NCBI GenBank assembly: GCA_958414155.1
Contig: CATYWI010000039.1
Span: 1-8,167 of the forward strand
Origin: an uncultured Anaerotruncus sp.
Lineage (GTDB): Bacteria > Bacillota_A > Clostridia > Oscillospirales > CAG-272
Direction of reading: 5' to 3'
DNA length: 8,167 nucleotides
Shown: piece after piece, positions 1 through 6,696 of the stretch
Position numbering within the stretch: position 1 is the stretch's first letter
How the letters are laid out: the number at the start of each line of letters is the position of its first letter
The notes under the pieces: model-generated
Told to the model about the DNA's origin: nothing
The model's input: the letters and a program-made list of their open reading frames with translations, nothing else
The model's database searches: none
Translations under genes and position numbers: made by a program

Positions 1-843
1 TTCTATGTGACCTCCAAGGACAATGAAAACATCCGCCTTTGCTTCCGTTCCGGACAGAGCACCAGCTTCACTCCCGCCGACTACCCGACCGTTTATGTCC
101 AGTTCACCGGCGAGCAGGGAACCGTCGGCGCATCTCAGGCAGAGAAAGAAGCGTTTGACAAGTATATTGCTGAGGAGGCTGCTGCGGGGAAATACCCCGC
201 GCTCAAGGGTCTCACCGTGAACTTCCTCGGTGACAGCTATTTTGCCGGAAACGGACTCAACCCCGATTACGTATGGCCGTCCCTGCTCGGTAAGATCTAC
301 GGTATGAACTATACGAACTACGGCAAAAACGGCTCCACGATGTCCGATTATGTTACCACCAACAACCCCATGGTCGTGAGATATAAGCAGATGGCTGATA
401 ACTCTCCCGATATCGTGGTGTTTGAGGGCGGTAAAAACGACTACAACAAAAAGGTCCCGATAGGTAAGAACGACGATACCGATACCAAGACCTTCAAGGG
501 CGCGCTCAATGTCCTTATAGACGGTCTGCGCGCAAAATATCCGAATGCCGTGCTCATCGCAGTGACCCCCTGGAAGGTGTCGGGCACCAACGGCATAGGC
601 AATACGGTATCCTCCTATGCGGATGCCATGCGTGAGATATGCGCCATCAGGGGCGTTGCCTGTTTCAGTGCCGATGATCCTGCGGTCTCCGGTGTTGATA
701 TGACCGATGCCGCGTTCCGTGCTGATTATTCCATGAACCCGACAGACGTGAGCCACCTCAACTTCGCGGGACACAAGCTCATTCTGCCCAAGTTTGAAAA
801 ATTCATTGCGGATACTTATTCCGCCGCAAAAGCCAACCGATAA
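1..843 (+). CDS. SGNH/GDSL-family hydrolase, 5'-truncated
   Basis: The frame is open from the first base and ends at TAA 841-843, so the N-terminus lies off the left edge; the GTG at 7 is not a convincing start. The visible 280 residues hold a complete SGNH hydrolase domain. Block I is GDSY (nucleophile Ser codon 235-237), a block II-like glycine sits in NYGKNG, block III is GGKND (Asn codon 436-438), and block V is DVSHLN with Asp 745-747 and His 754-756. Family members are serine esterases, lipases or carbohydrate deacetylases, so ester hydrolysis is likely; the substrate cannot be read. About 65 residues precede the domain, and the first 45 look like the end of a beta-rich domain, which suggests a multidomain, perhaps secreted, carbohydrate-active protein. 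The signal peptide, if any, is outside the window. It converges with the HAD gene on the other strand. Confidence 0.88.
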   Translation, partial: FYVTSKDNENIRLCFRSGQSTSFTPADYPTVYVQFTGEQGTVGASQAEKEAFDKYIAEEAAAGKYPALKGLTVNFLGDSYFAGNGLNPDYVWPSLLGKIYGMNYTNYGKNGSTMSDYVTTNNPMVVRYKQMADNSPDIVVFEGGKNDYNKKVPIGKNDDTDTKTFKGALNVLIDGLRAKYPNAVLIAVTPWKVSGTNGIGNTVSSYADAMREICAIRGVACFSADDPAVSGVDMTDAAFRADYSMNPTDVSHLNFAGHKLILPKFEKFIADTYSAAKANR

Positions 844-866
844 TATCAGTAAAACGGTGTATCATT

Positions 867-895
867 AAAAAATGTCGGTCATTCTGACCGACATT
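867..895 (-). terminator. Rho-independent terminator of the leftward operon (distal hairpin)
   Basis: There is a perfect 10-bp inverted repeat, AATGTCGGTC at 871-880 and GACCGACATT at 886-895, around a 5-nt loop. Six A's at 867-872 on the plus strand become a T-run directly after the stem when read leftward, as expected for an intrinsic terminator of the HAD gene transcript. Read rightward, the stem is followed by AAAGTGGGG with no T-run, so it is a poorer terminator for the hydrolase gene. Confidence 0.8.
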
Positions 896-898
896 AAA

Positions 899-932
899 GT
901 GGGGACTGTCGCATAAATGCGCCAGCCCCCAC
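899..932 (-). terminator. Second hairpin just after the HAD stop codon (proximal terminator)
   Basis: This is a 34-nt imperfect inverted repeat, with GTGGGG at 899-904 pairing CCCCAC at 927-932, then CTG with CAG, then CGCA with TGCG. Read on the minus strand, one of the two interior mismatches becomes a G-U wobble, leaving a single G-A mismatch in about 14 pairs; read on the plus strand both stay mismatched. It begins 8 bases past the HAD stop codon and is followed leftward by only three T's. It is probably the first of two tandem terminators, or a 3'-end stabilising stem. Confidence 0.6.
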
Positions 933-940
933 GAAAAAAA

Positions 941-1561
941 TCAGTCCGCACCGATGATCTCCGGCATTTCGAAGAGACTCCGTATGGTATGCTCGCATTC
1001 GAAATCATCGTAAAAATGACCATCGTCGAAAAGGCACCCGTGCATTCCGGCGTTCAGACCCGCAAGCACGTCGATATCGCGGTCACCGACCATCAGCGAA
1101 CGGTCGCGGTCAAGTGAAAAATGCCGGCAAAGATAATTCAGTGCATCCGGCGAAGGCTTTGACGGGAAGCCCATAGTGCTGTCGATTATGAATGTAAACT
1201 CTCCGAGCAGCCCCCATTTTTCAAGCAGTAAACGCGGGAACTCGTCCGAGTGTGTATAGAGGAAGTTCCGCTTGCCGTGCTCGCGCGCAAAAGCGAGCGC
1301 CTCGGCGGCTCCCGGTATCGGTCCCTCCTCCTTCAGCGCTATCTCATGGTAAATGTCGTACATGATCTTTTTTGCCTCGGCTCTGTTTTCAAATGCGTAG
1401 TGCCGAAAGGCGTGCCGCACCGATTTTTTTAGGTGAAAGAGCACCGATTCGTATGTGTCATGCATACCGTAATGCTCAAGCGTGAGATACAGCGCACGTG
1501 TGAAGTAGGGGTAAGAGTCGGCTATCGTGCCGTCGAAATCGTAAATAATATTGTCGTACAT
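941..1561 (-). CDS. HAD-superfamily hydrolase, phosphoglycolate-phosphatase-like
   Basis: This 206-residue cytoplasmic protein has all four HAD motifs. Motif I is DFDGTIADS with nucleophile Asp8 and acid/base Asp10. Motif II is around YTHSD (Thr103). Motif III is Lys135 in PSKPSPD. Motif IV is VGDRDIDVLAG (Asp160, Asp164) for magnesium. Residues about 15-85 are helical, consistent with a small C1 cap as in phosphoglycolate phosphatase and beta-phosphoglucomutase relatives. It should hydrolyse a small phosphate ester, but the substrate cannot be assigned. The ATG at 1561 lies 9 nt after the stop of the membrane-protein gene, so the two are probably co-transcribed. A GGAAAG stretch lies about 15 nt before the ATG, which is long for a ribosome binding site, so translation may depend on coupling. 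Two hairpins follow the stop. Confidence 0.88.
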   Translation of the reverse strand: MYDNIIYDFDGTIADSYPYFTRALYLTLEHYGMHDTYESVLFHLKKSVRHAFRHYAFENRAEAKKIMYDIYHEIALKEEGPIPGAAEALAFAREHGKRNFLYTHSDEFPRLLLEKWGLLGEFTFIIDSTMGFPSKPSPDALNYLCRHFSLDRDRSLMVGDRDIDVLAGLNAGMHGCLFDDGHFYDDFECEHTIRSLFEMPEIIGAD

Positions 1562-1570
1562 GGTGTCGGT

Positions 1571-2164
1571 TCAGTTCTTTCCTTTATCGCGTTTGCGTTC
1601 GGCTTCCTCGGGTGTCTCGGCGATATTTATGCGGGTCAGGTGAAGGTTGCTGATGCCGAAATAGTATCCGAGCCATCCTGCGAGAAGTCCGGGGATGATT
1701 ATTATAAAATAGGATATCCAGTATGAGTTGGCGGGGTGCGCGTTGATCTTTATAAACGACAGGATGCCCGTGTACATTCCTTCTATCCATATAGCTACCA
1801 TGGCTGCAACTGCGCCGACCGTGGAGAAAAATCCAATGCCATTCAGCAGGTTCCCGAGCATCACAAGCACCGCAAGCAGAAAATTCGGTACCGACGCCCA
1901 AAGCGCCATGTAAAGTCCGGTAAGCGGAACGCGCGGAGTCCTGCCTGCCTCAATTGACGGGATCTGCTTGTATCCGATCTCCCAGAGAGCGGAATAATTC
2001 AGAAAAACAAAAAATAAGACGGCAAAAATACTTGTCACGAGCTTAAGCGTGTCGTACTTTGCCATACCGCAGGCAATTGCGAGAACATTGCCGAAGATGG
2101 ATATCGCGATCTGATTGATAAACAGCTTGACGATAGTGTAAGAATTCTTTTTGAAAAAATTCAT
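1571..2164 (-). CDS. Five-helix integral membrane protein of unknown function
   Basis: The family is not recognised. The 197 residues hold about five hydrophobic segments, near residues 11-33, 41-62, 82-105, 112-135 and 149-170. A short basic N-terminus (MNFFKKN) comes before them and a highly charged tail from about 178 (EEAERKRDKGKN at the end) comes after. The segment between helices 2 and 3 (about 64-80) is polar and has several basic residues, which by the positive-inside rule would favour the cytoplasm. The third and fourth segments are rich in small residues and Leu. No signal peptide, catalytic motif or transporter signature is visible. It is the first gene of a leftward two-gene operon with the HAD phosphatase, whose start follows by 9 nt. 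The ATG at 2164 is preceded by AAAGGA (2178-2183) at 13 nt and by a strong promoter. An envelope role is only a guess. Confidence 0.8.
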   Translation of the reverse strand: MNFFKKNSYTIVKLFINQIAISIFGNVLAIACGMAKYDTLKLVTSIFAVLFFVFLNYSALWEIGYKQIPSIEAGRTPRVPLTGLYMALWASVPNFLLAVLVMLGNLLNGIGFFSTVGAVAAMVAIWIEGMYTGILSFIKINAHPANSYWISYFIIIIPGLLAGWLGYYFGISNLHLTRINIAETPEEAERKRDKGKN

Positions 2165-2202
2165 GTGGATCAGAGATTCCTTTCGATGATTCGACTGTAT
2201 CT

Positions 2203-2231
2203 ATTATATAATCCAAACCGCCGGTTTGCAA
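2203..2231 (-). promoter_or_regulatory. Sigma-A-type promoter for the membrane-protein/HAD operon
   Basis: Read leftward, TTGCAA (2226-2231, four of six matches to the -35 consensus) is separated by exactly 17 bp from a perfect TATAAT (2203-2208). Transcription would start near 2196, giving a leader of roughly 30 nt with AAAGGA before the ATG at 2164. Confidence 0.75.
2214..2228. promoter_or_regulatory. 15-nt palindrome in the promoter spacer, candidate operator
   Basis: CAAACCG and CGGTTTG flank a single central C, a perfect 7-bp dyad. It lies in the spacer of the leftward promoter and runs into the -35 box, where a dimeric repressor would block RNA polymerase. A further CCGG-A-CCGG stretch follows at 2235-2243. 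No regulator in the window can be assigned to it. Confidence 0.4.
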
Positions 2232-2283
2232 TAACCGGACCGGAAAATTTACACTTTATCCAATAAAACAGCCAAAGAGATTG

Positions 2284-2298
2284 CCGTCTTTAAGACGG
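2284..2298. promoter_or_regulatory. 15-nt palindrome upstream of the recombinase operon, candidate operator
   Basis: CCGTCTT and AAGACGG flank a central T, a perfect 7-bp dyad 47 nt before the recombinase start codon. No strong rightward promoter is visible: the best tries are TTGCCG (2281-2286) 17 bp before TGTAAA, or an isolated TATAAG (2310-2315). The dyad overlaps the first of these. It could also fold as a weak RNA stem, but no T-run follows, so it is not a terminator. Confidence 0.35.
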
Positions 2299-2345
2299 AA
2301 GATTGTAAATATAAGAAATATATCAAAGATAAGGGATTAGGAAAA

Positions 2346-3404
2346 ATGGCTACCCAATATGTTCCTGAAGAATACCCGCCGCTGTTACGTGAGTTTGCGG
2401 GATATAAGCTGGTAATACAGGGGCGCTCACCGCGTACGGTGAATGAATATATGCTGGACCTGCGCACATTTTTCCGTTTTCTCATATTAAAAAAAAGCGG
2501 GAACGTACCGTCGCCCGGCAGTGAGGAGTTTGTTTCTGTTGACATACGGTGCGTTGACATTGATTTTCTGCGCGGGATAACGAGTACCGATATATATGAT
2601 TTTTTGTTTTATACAGACCGTCAGCGCGGCAACGGCAGTGCTGCACGCGCACGCAAGCTGGCGGCTATAAAGGGGCTTTTCAAATACCTCACATCAAAGC
2701 GTCAACTCCTTGAGCATGATCCGACCGTTGCGATAGATACGCCGAACAAGCGGCGCTCGCTCCCGAAATATCTGTCGCTGGATGAATCCCGCCTGCTGCT
2801 TGAGACAGTCCGTACCGATACGTCGTCATCGTTCAGACGTCGCGATTTTGCGATAATAACGATATTCCTCAACTGCGGTATACGTCTTTCCGAGCTTTGC
2901 GGAATGAATATTTCCGACGTGGACCGGTATCTTCGCTCTGCGCGCATCGTGGGAAAGGGAAACAAGGAGCGCATCATATACCTTAACGAGGCATGCCGTG
3001 CGGCGCTCGGTGATTATATGGGAGAACGCGGCGGCATCAAGCCGAAAACCCCGGCGGATGAAAATGCTCTTTTTATCAGCCGCGTGGGAAGACGAATGTC
3101 GCCGAAGTCGGTTGAGTGCATGGTGGACAAGTATCTTGATCGTGCCGGACTCGGTTCAAAAAACTATTCCGTGCATAAGCTGAGGCATACTGCCGCAACG
3201 CTCATGTACCGCGAGGGCGGCGTTGACGTCCGCGTGCTTAAGGAGATCCTCGGGCACGAACAGCTGAACACCACTCAGATATATACACACGTTGCCGACA
3301 GCGATGTTGAGCTGGCAATGGCAAAAAATCCGCTTGCGGGCGATGTAAAGCGCGTGTCCGACAGGACGGATGAACAAAAAGACGAAGGGAACGATAAACA
3401 GTAA
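2346..3404 (+). CDS. Tyrosine site-specific recombinase, Xer-like
   Basis: This 352-residue protein should cut and rejoin DNA at short paired sites, as XerC/XerD do for chromosome dimer resolution. The N-terminal core-binding (SAM-like) domain spans about 10-120 and the catalytic domain about 140-325. All the catalytic residues are present: Arg180 (GIRLSEL), Lys204 (GKGNKER), His277 and Arg280 (HKLRH), His304 (LGHEQ) and nucleophile Tyr313 (TQIYTHV). It is longer than classical XerC/D (about 300) because of a roughly 20-residue insertion near 50-72 and a charged tail after about 332, so it resembles single-recombinase Xer types in length. Start ATG 2346 has AAGGGA (2331-2336) 9 nt upstream. 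Its stop abuts the next start with no gap. No mobile-element genes surround it, which favours a chromosomal Xer role over an integrase, though the target site is not seen here. Confidence 0.9.
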   Translation: MATQYVPEEYPPLLREFAGYKLVIQGRSPRTVNEYMLDLRTFFRFLILKKSGNVPSPGSEEFVSVDIRCVDIDFLRGITSTDIYDFLFYTDRQRGNGSAARARKLAAIKGLFKYLTSKRQLLEHDPTVAIDTPNKRRSLPKYLSLDESRLLLETVRTDTSSSFRRRDFAIITIFLNCGIRLSELCGMNISDVDRYLRSARIVGKGNKERIIYLNEACRAALGDYMGERGGIKPKTPADENALFISRVGRRMSPKSVECMVDKYLDRAGLGSKNYSVHKLRHTAATLMYREGGVDVRVLKEILGHEQLNTTQIYTHVADSDVELAMAKNPLAGDVKRVSDRTDEQKDEGNDKQ

Positions 3405-5018
3405 ATGATGAAGCTGCAGAACTTTTCACTTATATATCCGGACGAACTGTCTCAGGAGCGGCATATGCGCTCGGAGGATCGCCCGGACATAAGCCAGTAT
3501 GTTGTTGACGAGTTGGGACTCGGAGATATTCTTGAGCTTAAAAACGGCTCGTTGCCGGAGTTTTTTACAGCCGATCCGGGTGTGATAGCGTACAGGAACG
3601 AGACTTTCCGCGATCTGCTTGACAATCCTGCGCTCATAGACACGCTCAATTCCGTTATGCCGATACTGAATGACATACTTGAGCTGCGCCGTCTTGAATC
3701 CGACAGCGGCGACACCACGGATTACCTTGCCAGCATAACCGAGATAGAGCTTTATATTTCAAGTGTGGATACACTCAACGACGGACTGAACGCGGTAAGC
3801 GATTCGTTGCGCGGCAGAGCGTTCCGCACGCTTTGCGACCGCATAAACGAGCTTGCCGAGAGTGATTATTACAGCGAGCTAAACGAAAAGCTCTTTGAGC
3901 TTACCAAGCGCGTCCGCGAGATAAGAAGCGTGACCATAGGTGTAAATCTCGACGCGCAGTTGCGCCCAAAGGAGGCTGGCGTGCTTTCTATCAACCCGGA
4001 GCAGTTCCGTTCGGGCGATATGATAGAAAAGATACTGCGCCTCAACTTCAAGGACGACGAGTATACGTGTATCGCCAAGCTCGTTCCGTTCAATAAGAAC
4101 CAGAACGAAAATCAGAAAACGGCGCTGTCGATAGCCTTCAATTCCGCAATAAATGACGTATACAGCTCCTCGCTCCGTTCATGGAAGAAGATCGTTCAGC
4201 AGTATGTGCTTGAAAACACCGATTTCCTGTTGAATCTTATCCCCGAGATCGAATTTCTTGTAAAGGGAACGCGCCTGCTTTCAAGGCTTAATGCGAAGGG
4301 ATGCCCGCTGTGCGTGCCGGAGGTGATGCCCGCTGCCGACAGATGCTACCGTGCATACGGACTGTACAATCCCGCTGTGGCGCTGAAGATCGATGGCGAG
4401 GTCATCCCCAACGACCTTGTTTTTGATGAGAATGCCACGATATATGTGCTTTCCGGACCCAACCGCGGCGGAAAATCCGTCATTACCTGTGCGCTCGGTA
4501 TTTCTCAGGCAATGATGCAGCTTGGTATGTTCGTGCCTGCCGAGTCGGCTGTCATGTCTCCGGTCGATGCCATATTCACGCATTTCCCGACAGGCGCCGA
4601 CGACACCATAGACAAGGGCAGACTCGGCGAGGAATGCGCGCGGCTGGATGCGATAATCAACGCGGTCACCGACCGCTCGCTCGTGCTTCTTGACGAATCG
4701 CTTTCGTCTACCGGTGCATTCGAGGCATCGTATATCGCCGCCGAGGTCCTTGGCGGTCTTGCCATGATAGGCTGCCGCGTGCTGTTTTCCACCCATCTGC
4801 ATGAGCTTGCGGGAATGATAGACGACATAAATGCCCGCACTGCCCCTGCGGGGGCAAGGATAGACACGCTTGTCGCCGGTATCGAAGAGGGAAAGAGATC
4901 GTTCAAGATCACACGTGCAAAGCCGGACGGCAAGAGCTACGCACGCGATATTGCCGAAAAATACGGACTTTCGTTCGATTCCATAAAGAAAAAGATTGAA
5001 GACCGACACAAAAAATAA
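3405..5018 (+). CDS. MutS-family ATPase lacking the mismatch-recognition domain
   Basis: The 537-residue protein ends in a MutS ABC-type ATPase domain (about 340-537). Its Walker A is GPNRGGKS (351-358; Lys357), Walker B is LVLLDES with Asp430 and Glu431, a signature-like segment LSSTG follows, and the switch is STHLHEL (His464). Residues about 60-335 are mostly helical with acidic and leucine-rich stretches and look like a MutS core/lever region. The N-terminal mismatch-binding and connector domains of MutS1 (about 850 residues) are absent, and no MutS2 Smr endonuclease domain follows. It therefore belongs with the short MutS-related proteins of Clostridia, whose function is not established; it is probably a DNA-binding, dimeric clamp-like ATPase. 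Walker A has Arg-Gly where MutS1 has Met-Ala. The start ATG directly follows the recombinase TAA, with a second ATG at 3408; AAGGGA (3385-3390) is 14 nt upstream, suggesting coupling. Confidence 0.85.
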   Translation: MMKLQNFSLIYPDELSQERHMRSEDRPDISQYVVDELGLGDILELKNGSLPEFFTADPGVIAYRNETFRDLLDNPALIDTLNSVMPILNDILELRRLESDSGDTTDYLASITEIELYISSVDTLNDGLNAVSDSLRGRAFRTLCDRINELAESDYYSELNEKLFELTKRVREIRSVTIGVNLDAQLRPKEAGVLSINPEQFRSGDMIEKILRLNFKDDEYTCIAKLVPFNKNQNENQKTALSIAFNSAINDVYSSSLRSWKKIVQQYVLENTDFLLNLIPEIEFLVKGTRLLSRLNAKGCPLCVPEVMPAADRCYRAYGLYNPAVALKIDGEVIPNDLVFDENATIYVLSGPNRGGKSVITCALGISQAMMQLGMFVPAESAVMSPVDAIFTHFPTGADDTIDKGRLGEECARLDAIINAVTDRSLVLLDESLSSTGAFEASYIAAEVLGGLAMIGCRVLFSTHLHELAGMIDDINARTAPAGARIDTLVAGIEEGKRSFKITRAKPDGKSYARDIAEKYGLSFDSIKKKIEDRHKK

Positions 5019-5024
5019 AGAGGA
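5017..5024 (+). promoter_or_regulatory. Ribosome binding site that fixes the Lrp-family start
   Basis: AAAGAGGA ends 7 nt before ATG 5032 and overlaps the MutS-like stop codon. It supports ATG 5032 over the upstream in-frame TTG at 4996, which would add a lysine-rich, non-homologous extension overlapping the MutS-like gene. Confidence 0.7.
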
Positions 5025-5031
5025 AAAACAA

Positions 5032-5508
5032 ATGGATAAACTTTTATCATTGATTGAAAACGACGCAAAGCTCACTGCCGAGCAGCTGGCTGTAATGCTT
5101 GACAAGGAGACCGGAGATATTAAAAAAGCTATTGACGAATACGAGCGCGAAGGCATCATTCTCGGCTATCAGGCGCTTATCGACTGGGATAAGACCGACC
5201 GTGAATATGTAACGGCGCTCATAGAGGTAAAGATAACTCCTCAGCGCGACCTTGGATTTGACAAGGCGGCTGAAAAGATATACAGCTATCCCGAGGTAAA
5301 GAGCGTTTATCTCATGTCAGGCGGCTTTGACCTTGCTCTTATTATCGAGGGCAAGACCATGCGCGAGGTGGCTTTCTTTGTAGCGCAGAAGCTGGCGCCC
5401 ATCGAATACGTAACATCCACGGCGACGCACTTTGTGCTTAAAAAGTACAAGGATAAGGGCGTGGTCTACGGTCAGCCGGAAATCGACGAGAGAGGAAACT
5501 GCAACTGA
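5032..5508 (+). CDS. Lrp/AsnC-family transcriptional regulator
   Basis: This 158-residue protein has the usual length and architecture of the family. An N-terminal winged helix-turn-helix (about 1-48; the LTAEQLAVML and IKKAIDEYEREG helices) is followed by an alpha/beta ligand-sensing RAM domain (about 58-138) with the GGFDLALIIEG strand-turn that usually contributes to amino acid binding and oligomer contacts. Family members form dimers to hexadecamers and regulate amino acid metabolism genes in response to amino acids. The C-terminal 20 residues are a polar extension. It starts 13 nt after the MutS-like stop and overlaps the aminotransferase start by one base (TGATG), so it very likely regulates or is regulated with that enzyme. 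The effector cannot be read from sequence. Confidence 0.9.
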   Translation: MDKLLSLIENDAKLTAEQLAVMLDKETGDIKKAIDEYEREGIILGYQALIDWDKTDREYVTALIEVKITPQRDLGFDKAAEKIYSYPEVKSVYLMSGGFDLALIIEGKTMREVAFFVAQKLAPIEYVTSTATHFVLKKYKDKGVVYGQPEIDERGNCN

Positions 5509-6680
5509 TGTTTGATTACGACAGGTTACTCTCGCCGACGGTGACATCGCTGAAAAAATCCGGTATACGTAAATTTTTTGACCTTCTTGAGGAGATGGAC
5601 GATGTAGTGTCCCTCACGGTCGGTCAGCCTGATTTTGTTACGCCGTGGCATATCCGTGAGGCGGGCATCGAAAGCCTTGAGCGCGGAAAGACTTATTATA
5701 CTTCAAATGCGGGTACGCTTGATCTGCGCCGCGAGATATCGGCGTATCTCTCACGCCGTTTCGGGCTTGTATATGACCCCAAAAAAGAGATCATTGTCAC
5801 AATAGGCGGCAGTGAAGCGATAGATATGACTATACGCACGCTTGTAACGCCGGGGGATGAGGTGATAATCCCCGAGCCGTGCTTTGTCTGCTACGAGCCG
5901 CTTGTGAGAATGGCAGGCGGCGTGCCGGTCATCATTGATACGTCGGCTGAGGATAAATTCAAGCTCACGCCGGAAAAGCTTGCGGCAGCTATCACGCCAA
6001 AGACCAAACTGCTTGTGCTGGCGTACCCCAACAATCCTACCGGGGCTGTTATGACGCGTGAGGATCTTGAGGGCATCGCCGAGGTCCTGCGACCGACGAA
6101 TATCGCAATACTTTCGGATGAGATATACGCCGAGCTTACATTTGGATTCAGGCATACCTCTATCGCATCGCTTCCGGGAATGCGCGAGCGCACCATTCTC
6201 GCCTCCGGATTTTCAAAGGCGTATGCAATGACAGGCTGGCGTCTCGGATATGTTTGTGCGCCGCCTCAGATATCGGACCAGATACTCAAGCTCCACCAGT
6301 ATGCTATAATGTGCGCGCCTACCACGAGCCAGCTTGCCGCCATAGAGGCTATGAAGAACGGGGATGCGGACATTGAATATATGGCAGAGCAGTACAACTT
6401 CCGCCGCCGCTACATTTACCGCGGTCTTGCGGATATCGGTATCGATTCGTTCGAGCCGGAGGGAGCGTTCTATATATATCCCGAGATCGGAAAGTTCGGA
6501 CTTTCAAGCGATGAGTTCTGCAACCGTCTGCTTTATGAATATCACTGCGCGATAGTTCCCGGTACCGCATTCGGCGCATCCGGAGAGGGCTTTGCCAGGA
6601 TCTCTTACGCATACTCGGTAAAGCACATTGACGCAGCGCTTGAAAGACTTGAGGCATTCACCAAGACACTTAAAAAATAA
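5508..6680 (+). CDS. PLP-dependent aminotransferase, class I/II (fold type I)
   Basis: This 390-residue cytoplasmic enzyme is of standard length for the aspartate aminotransferase superfamily, which exchanges amino groups between amino acids and 2-oxo acids. Visible elements are Asn176 in YPNNPTG, Asp204 in LSDEIY (pairs with the PLP ring nitrogen), Tyr207, Schiff-base Lys237 in SGFSKAYAMTGWRLGY, and Arg364 in FARISY, which binds the substrate carboxylate. The N-terminal VGQPDFVTP resembles the group I aminotransferases annotated as aspartate, aromatic or general-purpose (patA-like). The specific substrate is not readable. Its ATG overlaps the regulator's TGA, with GAGAGGA about 11 nt upstream inside that gene. 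The carboxyltransferase begins 16 nt after its stop. Confidence 0.92.
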   Translation: MFDYDRLLSPTVTSLKKSGIRKFFDLLEEMDDVVSLTVGQPDFVTPWHIREAGIESLERGKTYYTSNAGTLDLRREISAYLSRRFGLVYDPKKEIIVTIGGSEAIDMTIRTLVTPGDEVIIPEPCFVCYEPLVRMAGGVPVIIDTSAEDKFKLTPEKLAAAITPKTKLLVLAYPNNPTGAVMTREDLEGIAEVLRPTNIAILSDEIYAELTFGFRHTSIASLPGMRERTILASGFSKAYAMTGWRLGYVCAPPQISDQILKLHQYAIMCAPTTSQLAAIEAMKNGDADIEYMAEQYNFRRRYIYRGLADIGIDSFEPEGAFYIYPEIGKFGLSSDEFCNRLLYEYHCAIVPGTAFGASGEGFARISYAYSVKHIDAALERLEAFTKTLKK

Positions 6681-6696
6681 TTTTCCGGAGTATACA

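Noticed and set aside
2248..2253. TTTACA as a -35 box for the rightward operon
   Set aside because: No acceptable -10 hexamer is found 16-18 bp downstream; the sequence there is GCCAAA-like.
2299..2345. AT-rich stretch before the recombinase as a possible dif-type recombination site
   Set aside because: No pair of inverted 11-bp arms around a 6-bp core could be found; the stretch is simply AT-rich leader with the ribosome binding site.
4841..4856. GC-rich inverted repeat TGCCCC-TGCG-GGGGCA
   Set aside because: It lies inside the ATPase-domain coding sequence with no T-run after it, so it is not a terminator; it is most simply explained by codon use for Ala-Pro-Ala-Gly-Ala.
4996..5031. Upstream TTG start that would extend the Lrp-family protein by 12 residues
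   Set aside because: ATG 5032 has a well-placed AAAGAGGA site and gives the normal family N-terminus; the extension is lysine-rich and overlaps the previous gene.
4281..5159. Long minus-strand open frame of 292 codons opposite the MutS-like and Lrp genes
   Set aside because: It lies antisense to strongly supported genes, has a low-complexity Ser/Arg-rich translation typical of a shadow frame, and shows no recognisable domain.
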